9,131 nucleotides of DNA from Chloroflexota bacterium (GTDB taxonomy: Bacteria > Chloroflexota > Anaerolineae > B4-G1), in contig DSAR01000544.1 in the NCBI GenBank assembly GCA_011046405.1, forward strand, positions 1 through 9,131, written 5' to 3'. Under the pieces are notes generated by a model, which searched no databases, was not told the DNA's origin, and saw nothing but the letters and a program-made list of their open reading frames with translations. Both the position numbers and the translations under genes were made by a program. Within the stretch, counting starts at the first letter, position 1. Every line of letters starts with the position of its first letter. Positions 1-6,121 of this stretch are shown piece by piece.

Positions 1-117
1 CATAGCTTGATCATCGAGTTCGGTCACACGATGAAGAGCGTGCGGGCGGAAGAAGCTGCTCGCCGTAATGGCATCGAATTCGGCGGCCCCGAGGCCGCCC
101 GGAGCGCCGAGATCTGA
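1..117 (+). CDS. C-terminal end of an unrecognised protein (partial, 38 aa)
   Basis: Frame 1 is open from the window edge to a TGA at 115-117, giving 38 residues that begin HSLIIEFGHTMKSVRAEEAA and end with a small, charged, Gly/Ala-rich tail. The use of GC-rich codons and the alternation of hydrophobic and charged residues look like real coding sequence, not chance. The start lies outside the window, and the tail alone does not let me name a family. A 6-bp inverted repeat (106-111 with 121-126) straddles the stop codon but has no T-tract, so it is at best a weak terminator. The next gene begins almost 500 bp downstream behind its own promoter, so this gene is probably in a separate transcription unit. 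Confidence 0.6.
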   Translation, partial: HSLIIEFGHTMKSVRAEEAARRNGIEFGGPEAARSAEI

Positions 118-137
118 CCTCTCGGCATGTCCATTTC

Positions 138-482
138 TAATTGTCGCTTGACACCCGACATCTTTGGATCACGAATGTCACGAATGGACAAATAACACGA
201 ATTTTGGCTTCGAATTTCAAAAAACATTCGTGGCTGCACTGAAATAAGCCTAGATTTCATCACAGAGAGCACAGAGAATTTAACGTTTTACTCAAAAAAA
301 TTCACAGTTTGGCACGATTTACGTAAAAATTTTAATACGTACCTCAATTTTTCTCCGTGTTCTCGGTGGCTCTGTGCTAAGATGACCTTTTTTCAGTAGA
401 GTCATTCGTGAAATTCGAGCATTCGTGTGATTCGTGATAGAAAACCAGGCTCTTGGCCACGAATGTCGGGTAGTGAATTGTA
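138..482. repeat. Nested inverted-repeat element built of CACGAAT and CACAGAG words
   Basis: This AT-rich block between two genes is organised symmetrically. The outer arm at 168-186 (ATCACGAATGTCACGAATG) matches the reverse complement of 420-438 at 17 of 19 positions. An inner arm at 261-278 (CACAGAGAGCACAGAGAA) is mirrored by TTCTCCGTG...GGCTCTGTG at 351-376. ACATTCGTGG (224-233) is exactly complementary to 457-466. Further out, TGTCGGGT at 464-471 mirrors ACCCGACA at 153-160. The centre holds the near-palindrome ACGTAAAAATTTTAATACGT (321-340). No protein is encoded. I recall similar TTCGTG/CTCTGTG words as dispersed non-coding repeats in several unrelated bacteria, but I cannot check that here. 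The element could be a non-autonomous mobile element or a structured repeat. Its limits are approximate. Confidence 0.6.
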
Positions 483-486
483 AATG

Positions 487-515
487 TTGCGAGATTGGGC
501 CGCTGAGGGTATAAT
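487..515 (+). promoter_or_regulatory. Sigma-70-type promoter for the protease operon
   Basis: A perfect -10 hexamer TATAAT lies at 510-515. It is preceded, at the ideal 17-bp spacing, by TTGCGA at 487-492, which matches the -35 consensus TTGACA at four of six positions. Transcription would start near 522 and give a leader of about 88 nt before the protease start codon at 610. The promoter lies just outside the right edge of the repeat element. No operator-like sequence is evident beyond the downstream leader hairpins. Confidence 0.65.
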
Positions 516-558
516 ACTGCAACGCTAAGCACAACAACTGTTATAAATATTAGATAAC

Positions 559-585
559 AAGCGGGCGTTCGCACGCCCGCTTTTA
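559..585 (+). terminator. GC-rich hairpin with T-tract in the leader (terminator or attenuator)
   Basis: AAGCGGGCG (559-567) pairs perfectly with CGCCCGCTT (574-582) around a TTCGCA loop. The right arm runs straight into a short T-tract (581-584), as in an intrinsic terminator. It sits about 40 nt after the predicted transcription start and 25 nt before the protease start codon. It could therefore act as an attenuator for the operon, or end a short leader RNA. It is too far from the upstream gene (stop at 117) to be an obvious terminator for it. The T-tract is short, so termination may be partial. Confidence 0.5.
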
Positions 586-600
586 GTCAAATAGACTAAA
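582..600 (+). promoter_or_regulatory. Second leader hairpin directly before the ribosome binding site
   Basis: TTTAGTC (582-588) is the perfect complement of GACTAAA (594-600), with a 5-nt loop AAATA. Its 5' arm takes up the T-tract of the preceding GC-rich hairpin, and its 3' arm touches the AAGGA ribosome binding site (599-603). Folding could therefore affect both termination and translation initiation of the protease gene. The stem is AT-rich and weak, so the role is speculative. Confidence 0.35.
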
Positions 601-603
601 GGA
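599..603 (+). promoter_or_regulatory. Ribosome binding site of the site-2 protease gene
   Basis: AAGGA at 599-603 lies 6 nt upstream of the ATG at 610, a standard Shine-Dalgarno arrangement that fixes the start. Its first two bases belong to the 3' arm of the leader hairpin at 582-600. Confidence 0.6.
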
Positions 604-609
604 AAAAAT

Positions 610-1935
610 ATGGAATGGATAATTATTGCCGCATGGCTAATTGGCACCCTCATCGTCGCTATCGCGCCCATCATTCTCATCCACGAACTGGGGCACTTCG
701 TCTTCGCCAAATTGGCCAACGTGCGCGTGGAAGAATTTGGATTGGGCTACCCACCCCGGATGCTCAAGCTCTGGCGCGACCGGGGCTACCTTGAAATCGG
801 CACGATGAAGATCACGATTCCCCGGGGATTCAAGCTGCCGGAGGGACTCGTCGCCGGGATTCACGCCGACGCCGTCGCTGCCAGGCAAGAGGATGGGACC
901 TACGTCCTCCAACACATCGAGATATCTGAACTGGAGAACGAGCATCCAGCACTGGAATCGCCGCCCTCAGGGGACGACCTGCACCTGCGGGGAAAACTGA
1001 CGGCGTTGGAACCGGGCACCCTCTACAGCTTGAACTGGCTGCCGATGGGCGGTTTCACAAAAATGACAGGCGAGGAGGACCCCTCGGACCCGCGCAGCCT
1101 GGCCGCGCAGCCCAAGCGCTGGCGTATCGCTGTTATGGCTGCCGGTTCACTGTTCAACATTGCCGCCGCCGTGCTGTTGCTCTGCGGCGCCTACACCGCC
1201 GGCTACCCAGAGAAATGGCTGGTCGAAGTGAGCAATGTCCAGGCGGAAAGCGCCGCCGAGGCCGCCGGACTGAAGCCGGGCGACGTCATCCTCGCCATCG
1301 ACGGCGAGCGCCTCCAGGCAGGCATGAGCCAACTCCAGCAGATCATCCGTGCAGCGCCTGGAGAGACGGTGGAGTTGACCATAGTGCGAGACGACGACGA
1401 GATGATTATACCAGCCACTCCTCGACCCGACGAGCAAGGCTACGGTCTGCTCGGCATCCTGATGTCTCCCTGGCCCGACCGCAGCGGCATCCGTCGCTAC
1501 CGGCCGGTCGAGGCCCTCAAAGCCAGTGTCGTCGACTTGAAAAGCGCAATGGTAGCGACGGTAAAACTTCCCGTCCAACTGGCCCAAGGTCAGGTCTCCC
1601 CGCAAGAGGCCCGACCGGCCAGCATGGTCGGTATCAGTGAGGTGATGGCGCTCACCCTCCAACAAAGCATCGAATGGGGCGTGGCGTTCCCGATTTTGCA
1701 CACCGCCTCACTCATCAGCCTGGCCCTGGGTTTGACCAACCTCCTGCCAATTCCGGCTTTGGACGGGGGGCGTATCTTTTTCACCTTGATCGAAGCCCTG
1801 CGGGGTCGGCGGATTTCACCAGAGCGTGAGGCGATAGTCCACCTCGTGGGTCTGGCAATCCTCGTTGCTTTGATGGGCTTCATTATGATCCAAGACTTGA
1901 TCAACCCGGTTATTCCGTGGTCGCTTTTAAAATAG
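610..1935 (+). CDS. rseP: RseP-type site-2 intramembrane zinc metalloprotease (M50) with PDZ domain
   Basis: This is a 441-residue member of the M50B (RseP/RasP) family. Such proteases cut transmembrane substrates, typically anti-sigma factors or signal-peptide remnants, inside the membrane. The first membrane helix carries the zinc motif HELGH (residues 25-29). A GGFTKM...GE segment follows near 147-156, then a second membrane helix from about 176. One PDZ domain spans about 203-285 and includes the AAGLKPGDVI signature. The C-terminal LLPIPALDGGR motif contains the third zinc ligand D385, and a last membrane helix lies near 405-430. All catalytic parts are present and the length is normal. 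Unusually, about 77 residues (60-136) sit between the first helix and the GGFTKM segment, where shorter homologues have only a short link. It is the first gene of the operon, with its own promoter and RBS. The substrate cannot be told from the sequence. Confidence 0.93.
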   Translation: MEWIIIAAWLIGTLIVAIAPIILIHELGHFVFAKLANVRVEEFGLGYPPRMLKLWRDRGYLEIGTMKITIPRGFKLPEGLVAGIHADAVAARQEDGTYVLQHIEISELENEHPALESPPSGDDLHLRGKLTALEPGTLYSLNWLPMGGFTKMTGEEDPSDPRSLAAQPKRWRIAVMAAGSLFNIAAAVLLLCGAYTAGYPEKWLVEVSNVQAESAAEAAGLKPGDVILAIDGERLQAGMSQLQQIIRAAPGETVELTIVRDDDEMIIPATPRPDEQGYGLLGILMSPWPDRSGIRRYRPVEALKASVVDLKSAMVATVKLPVQLAQGQVSPQEARPASMVGISEVMALTLQQSIEWGVAFPILHTASLISLALGLTNLLPIPALDGGRIFFTLIEALRGRRISPEREAIVHLVGLAILVALMGFIMIQDLINPVIPWSLLK

Positions 1936-1954
1936 ACACCTAGAAATAGACCGA

Positions 1955-2902
1955 ATGGAACCGCTCGAAAACCTATTGGATAACCTACGTCGCGAGGGCG
2001 AAATGCCTGAACAAGCGGCGCTATATCACTTCTCCGATTTAGAGCCACAAAAAATCGACCAAGTGTATGACGTGTGGCAGGACCTAAATGTCGATCTGCG
2101 TCGTCACATCACTGCCATGCTGATGAAGATGGCCGAGGCCGACTTCAGCCTAAACTTTAACACGGTTTTCCGCATCGCATTGAGCGACGAGGATGCTGAA
2201 GTTCGTACGATGGCTATTGAGGGCTTATGGGAAGACGAAGACGCCAGTTTAGTGCCGTTACTGGCCGAACGCCTGCGAGAGGATCCTTCGGCCCAGGCCA
2301 GGGCGGCCGCGGCGATGTCACTGGGACGCTTCATCCTGCTGGGTGAGATGAGAAAAATCCTCACCGCCTCGCGCGATCTGGCCTACGAGGTCCTGTTGCT
2401 CACCTATCAGGATCACGAAGAACACCTGGATGTACGCCGCCGGGCGTTGGAGTCATTGGCCTACACCGGCAACAAGACCGTGACCAGGCTCATCGATCAA
2501 GCCTACACCGCCCCCGAGGAGAAAATGCACGTCAGCGCCGTCTTCGCGATGGGACGCAGCGCCGACAATTGCTGGGCCCAAAAAGTACGTCAGAAACTCT
2601 TCAACGCCAACCCAGAAATGCGTTACGAGGCAGCCCGTTCCTGCGGCGAACTCCAACTTTCAGAGACGGTGAAGGATCTGGTGGAACTGGTCGAAGATGT
2701 CGACGTCGAGGTGCAAGAAGCTGCCCTATGGGCGCTGGGACAGATTGGCGGCAATGAGGCCCGGGAAATCCTGGAGCGCTACAGTCAAGAGGAGAATGAG
2801 GCATTAAAAACTGTAGCCTGTGAGGCGCTCGACGAATTGGAATTCTTGCACAGCGACCTGGACGACTTGTTCGCCCAGTTGGCCGAAGAACCGGATTGGT
2901 AG
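1955..2902 (+). CDS. HEAT-repeat protein
   Basis: The 315-residue product is an all-helical, acidic protein with no signal peptide or membrane segment. From about residue 70 onward it shows successive HEAT-like helical pairs such as DEDAEVRTMAIEGLWEDED, PSAQARAAAAMSLGRF, MHVSAVFAMGRSADN and DVEVQEAALWALGQIGGNEA. These carry the usual Ala/Leu-rich second helix and a conserved Asp/Val/Arg or Glu/Ala turn. HEAT arrays are protein-binding scaffolds or, in lyase-like versions, tetrapyrrole-modifying enzymes; nothing here points to the lyase type. The C-terminus is very acidic (DELEFLHSDLDDLFAQLAEE). It starts 19 nt after the protease stop, and its own stop directly abuts the next ATG, so it is surely co-transcribed. 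The start at 1955 has no clear RBS. An in-frame ATG at 2003, preceded by GAGGG at 1994-1998, is an alternative. The molecular partner is unknown. Confidence 0.85.
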   Translation: MEPLENLLDNLRREGEMPEQAALYHFSDLEPQKIDQVYDVWQDLNVDLRRHITAMLMKMAEADFSLNFNTVFRIALSDEDAEVRTMAIEGLWEDEDASLVPLLAERLREDPSAQARAAAAMSLGRFILLGEMRKILTASRDLAYEVLLLTYQDHEEHLDVRRRALESLAYTGNKTVTRLIDQAYTAPEEKMHVSAVFAMGRSADNCWAQKVRQKLFNANPEMRYEAARSCGELQLSETVKDLVELVEDVDVEVQEAALWALGQIGGNEAREILERYSQEENEALKTVACEALDELEFLHSDLDDLFAQLAEEPDW

Positions 2903-4180
2903 ATGTCCAAGCGTATATTATATACCACGCTTTGCCTTTACCTGGCCTGTAGCTTTCTCCTCCTCGAATCCGGCGACCGGATCGAGCGCGTACAGGCACG
3001 TACCGCATACAGATCAGCAGCCGAAAGCTTCACCGTGCACGAGAACAAGGCCACCCACAGTTTTGCCCAACACGTCACGTTCTCGCTGCATGTCAGCGCC
3101 GAGACCGAAATAGAACGGATCTACCTCTTCTTTCGTCCCGCCAGTAAAGACACGACGAAACAGGTGGCCATAGACATCGACCCAGGCCGCGAGATCAAAA
3201 CCCAACATGAACACGATCCACGCTACGACCCCCTGCCTCCGTTCGCCCGGGTCTTCTTCTGGTGGCACATCGAAGACGCAGATGGAAATGAGTGGATCAC
3301 CGACAGACAATACTTCACATACACCGATACACGCTTCGAATGGAAACGCCTGGATGAAGTGTTTCAGGACAACGCTGGCGCCACCTATCGCATCGCCGTC
3401 CACTGGATCGACGGTCACGGCGATCCCATTTTCGGCCAAACAGCCCTCGACATCGCGCAAACCAGCCTCAAACAGGGTAATGCCGACCTGCACGTCCAGT
3501 TGCCGGAAGAAATCAACATCTACATCTACGACAATCCGCGCAATCTCCACGCGGCGATGGAACTATCGGGGCGAGATTGGGTAGGCGGCCAGGCCCATCC
3601 GGAGTTGGGAGCCATCATCACCTCTATTCCCTTCGAGTCGGTAACCGGCTACGAAGGACAGATGAAGCGCTACATTCCTCACGAGATCGCCCATCTCCTC
3701 ATCTATCACCTCGTGGACGGCGAAAAATACAAATACGTCCCTGAATGGCTGGACGAGGGCTTGGCCACCGACAATGAACTGCTACCCACGACCGAATACC
3801 AAACAGCGCTTGCACATGCCTACGAGCACGGAACCCTGATCCCCCTGGAAAATCTGTGTCATCCTTTTCCCCCCGATTATCAAAGCGCCCTCCTCTCATA
3901 CGCCCAGAGCGGCAGCCTGGTCAAATTCATCCGCGAGGAATACGGCGCCGAGGGAATTCGGCGACTCCTCCAGGCCTACGCCAATGGCGCCAGTTGCAAA
4001 ATCGGCGTCGAACAGGCGCTGGGTGTCAGTCTCAGTGGGTTGGAGAGCGCGTGGCGAGCTAGTTTAGCCGCTCATCCCTTACGCGCCACGTTCGATCAGA
4101 TCGGGGTCTGGATCGCTCTCTGGCTGTTGAGCCTGCTGCTCGCCGTCCCGATGATCGGCAAGTTGCGCCAGCACCGTTGA
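2903..4180 (+). CDS. Membrane-anchored gluzincin metallopeptidase (peptidase MA-like)
   Basis: The protein has 425 residues. The N-terminus (residues 4-22) is a hydrophobic signal or anchor after MSKR. The C-terminus has a second membrane helix (about 400-418, IGVWIALWLLSLLLAVPMIG) followed by a basic tail, so the catalytic domain should face outward. The zinc-binding motif HEIAH lies at 260-264. PEWLDEG follows, with E285 as the likely third ligand, as in the peptidase MA / M1-like gluzincins. The N-terminal half (about 40-190) looks like a beta-sandwich rich in Tyr, Trp and Asp, and carries no family name I can assign. The ATG follows the stop of the HEAT gene without a single intervening base (TAG-ATG), which implies translational coupling. 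Together with the upstream intramembrane protease this suggests a shared role in envelope protein turnover, but that is inference. The key residues are intact, so it is probably active. Confidence 0.82.
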   Translation: MSKRILYTTLCLYLACSFLLLESGDRIERVQARTAYRSAAESFTVHENKATHSFAQHVTFSLHVSAETEIERIYLFFRPASKDTTKQVAIDIDPGREIKTQHEHDPRYDPLPPFARVFFWWHIEDADGNEWITDRQYFTYTDTRFEWKRLDEVFQDNAGATYRIAVHWIDGHGDPIFGQTALDIAQTSLKQGNADLHVQLPEEINIYIYDNPRNLHAAMELSGRDWVGGQAHPELGAIITSIPFESVTGYEGQMKRYIPHEIAHLLIYHLVDGEKYKYVPEWLDEGLATDNELLPTTEYQTALAHAYEHGTLIPLENLCHPFPPDYQSALLSYAQSGSLVKFIREEYGAEGIRRLLQAYANGASCKIGVEQALGVSLSGLESAWRASLAAHPLRATFDQIGVWIALWLLSLLLAVPMIGKLRQHR

Positions 4181-4189
4181 AATGACGCC

Positions 4190-4194
4190 AGGAG
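4190..4194 (+). promoter_or_regulatory. Ribosome binding site that decides the exonuclease start
   Basis: AGGAG at 4190-4194 lies 5 nt before the ATG at 4200. It lies inside the reading frame if the upstream ATG at 4182 is used, and that ATG lacks an RBS of its own. The ATG at 4197 is too close. This favours 4200 as the true start. Confidence 0.55.
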
Positions 4195-4199
4195 ATATG

Positions 4200-4739
4200 A
4201 TGACCGATACCGTTATTTTCGACTTGGAGACTCAATACTTGGCCGACGAAGTGGGTGGATGGGATCACATCCGCGATATGCGCTTATCCGTTGGTGTGAC
4301 CTATCACGTCGAGGAAGCTGTCTATCGCGTCTATGCCGAGGCGGAAGTCGAGCGTCTGATCGACGCATTGCGCCAGGCCGATCTCGTCGTCGGTTACAAC
4401 GTCCTGCGTTTCGATTACGAAGTTCTGCGCGCCTACGCCGCGACAGATGATCTATTCGATGCAGTCCCAACCGTGGATATGCTGAAAGACTTGCGACAAG
4501 CCCTGGGATGGCGGCCCAAGCTGGATAGCGTCGCCTCAGCCACGCTGGGAGAGACGAAAAGCGCCGATGGCCTGCAGGCGGTCTATTGGTTCCGTCAGGG
4601 ATTGGTGGACCAGGTCATCGACTACTGCCGGCGTGACGTGGAGGTCACGTGGCGGGTTTATCAATTTGGCCAGCAGAATGGATACGTCCAATGTCGGGAT
4701 CGCCGGTGGCGCCTCCACAAAGTCCCGGTGCCCTGGTAG
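4200..4739 (+). CDS. DEDDy-type 3'-5' exonuclease, RNase H-like fold (YprB-like)
   Basis: This is a compact 179-residue, single-domain nuclease. Motif I is FDLET, with D8 and E10 right after the start. Motif II is GYNVLRFDYEVL, with D72. Motif III is YCRRDVEVT, with Y142 and D146. Together these form the two-metal DEDDy site of the DnaQ-like exonuclease superfamily, and the closest general type is the predicted ribonuclease-H-like (YprB) group. No other domain is present, whereas many relatives are parts of larger polymerases or TPR proteins. The start at 4200 is chosen from the AGGAG at 4190-4194. The longer form from 4182 adds MTPGDM with no RBS. It follows the metallopeptidase by about 20 nt and is likely the last gene of the operon. 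Whether it acts on DNA or RNA, and why it travels with membrane proteases, cannot be read from the sequence. Confidence 0.85.
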   Translation: MTDTVIFDLETQYLADEVGGWDHIRDMRLSVGVTYHVEEAVYRVYAEAEVERLIDALRQADLVVGYNVLRFDYEVLRAYAATDDLFDAVPTVDMLKDLRQALGWRPKLDSVASATLGETKSADGLQAVYWFRQGLVDQVIDYCRRDVEVTWRVYQFGQQNGYVQCRDRRWRLHKVPVPW

Positions 4740-4760
4740 ACGAAGTAGGTAGACGAGGTA
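4736..4760 (+). repeat. Short tandem repeat between the exonuclease and radical SAM genes
   Basis: GTAGACGAAGTA (4736-4747) is followed after one base by GTAGACGAGGTA (4749-4760), two copies differing at one position with a 13-bp period. The first copy includes the exonuclease stop codon. The GAGG in the second copy (4755-4758) is the only Shine-Dalgarno-like sequence upstream of the radical SAM gene, although its distance to that ATG (15 nt) is long. Confidence 0.5.
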
Positions 4761-4773
4761 AATGTAGAGCAAG

Positions 4774-5706
4774 ATGGAAACTTTCCAGCCCGCTTATCTA
4801 TCGTTATACCAAACAGGCGCATTGAGCGAAAGGGTCGAAGCCGCCTACGAGCACCTCCACGCCTGTGATCTGTGTGGTCACCAATGTGGCGTCGATCGCG
4901 AGGAGACACTGGGCGCGTGTCAAACCGGCCTTCAGGCTATCGTATCCAGTTTTGGCCCCCACTTTGGGGAAGAAGACCCCCTACGAGGTTACCACGGTTC
5001 TGGCACGATCTTTTTCGCGTGGTGCAATCTGAGTTGCCAGTTCTGCCAAAACTATGACATCAGTCAGTCGGGCCAGGGACGCGCTTTTCATCCAGAGGAA
5101 CTGGCCCAGATCATGCTCTCACTCCAAGAGAAAGGATGTCACAACGTCAACCTGGTCTCTCCGACCCACGTCGTGGCCCCCATCCTGGAAGCCCTGCTCA
5201 TCGCTACCGAAGCGGGATTGCGCCAGCCCCTGGTGTGGAACACCGGTGGTTACGACTCGCTGGCGACGCTCGATCTCCTCGACGGCGTCGTCGATATCTA
5301 TATGCCCGACATGAAATATGCGGATACTGAGATCGCTTACAAATACTCGCGGGTCGAGAACTACCCGGCCGTTAACCAGGCCGCCGTCGAAGAAATGCAT
5401 CGCCAGGTGGGTGATCTGAGACTGGACGATAACGGCATCGCGCTACGGGGCCTACTGCTTCGCCACCTGGTGCTGCCCAAGGGATTGGCTGGCACCGGTG
5501 AGATCGCCCGCTTTCTGGCGGAAGAAATCTCTCCCGATACCTACATCAACTTGATGGCCCAATATCGCCCTTGCTATAAGGCGCACCAACTGCCCCCCCT
5601 CGACCGTTCGATTACACCGAAAGAGTACGAACACGCGCTGCAACAGGCTCGAGAAGCCGGCCTGCATCGCTTCGACAGGCGCACCTCGGTCTTGCGCGTC
5701 TTCTAG
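4774..5706 (+). CDS. Radical SAM protein, PflX-like (pyruvate formate-lyase activase homologue)
   Basis: The product has 310 residues. The radical SAM cluster motif is CNLSCQFC (C84, C88, C91), which binds the [4Fe-4S] cluster that cleaves S-adenosylmethionine. It is followed by the aromatic QNYDIS typical of the PflX/COG1313 group. An N-terminal cysteine set C31-x2-C34-x3-C38, then C49 (CDLCGHQCGVDREETLGAC), is also characteristic of that group and may bind a second metal or cluster. The remainder fits a partial TIM barrel, including NLVSPTHV and VDIYMPDMKYAD. Length matches the family. The true target of PflX-type proteins is not established, and no glycyl-radical enzyme lies in this window to be activated. 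The start at 4774 lacks a good RBS, but METFQPAYLSLY fits the usual N-terminus of the family. It may be read from the upstream operon, as the gap is only 34 nt. Confidence 0.88.
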   Translation: METFQPAYLSLYQTGALSERVEAAYEHLHACDLCGHQCGVDREETLGACQTGLQAIVSSFGPHFGEEDPLRGYHGSGTIFFAWCNLSCQFCQNYDISQSGQGRAFHPEELAQIMLSLQEKGCHNVNLVSPTHVVAPILEALLIATEAGLRQPLVWNTGGYDSLATLDLLDGVVDIYMPDMKYADTEIAYKYSRVENYPAVNQAAVEEMHRQVGDLRLDDNGIALRGLLLRHLVLPKGLAGTGEIARFLAEEISPDTYINLMAQYRPCYKAHQLPPLDRSITPKEYEHALQQAREAGLHRFDRRTSVLRVF

Positions 5707-5787
5707 CGCCTGACACGCACAGAAACCGCTTTCCAGAAACCCGGTCCCAGTCACCTGAATGCTTATGATTTCGGATCACGTTCGTCC

Positions 5788-5793
5788 AAGGAG
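5788..5793 (+). promoter_or_regulatory. Ribosome binding site of the acylphosphatase gene
   Basis: AAGGAG at 5788-5793 lies 10 nt upstream of the ATG at 5804. It argues against the longer frame from 5759, which has no such site. A TATGAT at 5764-5769 could be a -10 element, but I find no convincing -35 partner. Confidence 0.5.
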
Positions 5794-5803
5794 TTCAAAG
5801 ACG

Positions 5804-6121
5804 ATGAACGAGCAAATAAATGAGCAAAACGAGACGTCACTTCCGAAAGCTCGCCTGCACGCGACGATCCACGGACGGGTGCAAGGCGTCAGCTTTCGTT
5901 ATTATACCATTCAAACTGCCCGGCGCCTCGATCTGACCGGTTGGGTCGCCAATCGCTGGGATAGCGCGGTGGAGACCGTCGCCGAAGGATCGAGGGACAC
6001 ACTCAAGGAATTCCTCAGCTTCTTGCGCGAAGGGTCTCCAGCCGCCTTCGTACAAAAAGTTGATCACCGGTGGGAAGCCGCCACTGGCGAGTTTGATCAC
6101 TTCAAGGTACGTTACTTATGA
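5804..6121 (+). CDS. acyP: Acylphosphatase
   Basis: The protein is a small, 105-residue cytoplasmic enzyme that hydrolyses acyl phosphates such as carbamoyl phosphate or 1,3-bisphosphoglycerate. The core shows the family signature GRVQGVSFRYY, with catalytic Arg32, and GWVANRWDSAVE, with catalytic Asn50. The 18-residue spacing between them matches that of characterised acylphosphatases. A hydrophilic N-terminal extension of about 16 residues (MNEQINEQNETSLPKA) precedes the domain. The start at 5804 is set by AAGGAG at 5788-5793; an ATG at 5759 would add 15 residues. Its stop overlaps the start of the FecR protein gene by ATGA, so the two are probably translated together, though a functional link is not obvious. 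Catalytic residues are intact and activity is expected. Confidence 0.92.
   Translation: MNEQINEQNETSLPKARLHATIHGRVQGVSFRYYTIQTARRLDLTGWVANRWDSAVETVAEGSRDTLKEFLSFLREGSPAAFVQKVDHRWEAATGEFDHFKVRYL

Noticed and set aside
24..272. Minus-strand open frame across the upstream gene end and the repeat element
   Set aside because: It overlaps real coding sequence and a repeat, has no family features and no RBS, and so is a chance frame.
319..574. Two overlapping minus-strand frames within the intergenic repeat
   Set aside because: They are made of AT-rich repeat words and overlap the promoter. The translated products look random.
1147..1701. 184-codon minus-strand open frame opposite the protease gene
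   Set aside because: It is antisense to a certain gene and reflects GC-rich codon bias. It shows no recognisable motif.
3014..3550. 178-codon minus-strand open frame opposite the metallopeptidase gene
   Set aside because: It is a shadow of the real + strand gene, with no RBS and no family signal.
4182..4199. Upstream start of the exonuclease at 4182
   Set aside because: It lacks an RBS, while AGGAG at 4190-4194 is well placed for the ATG at 4200, directly before the catalytic FDLET motif.
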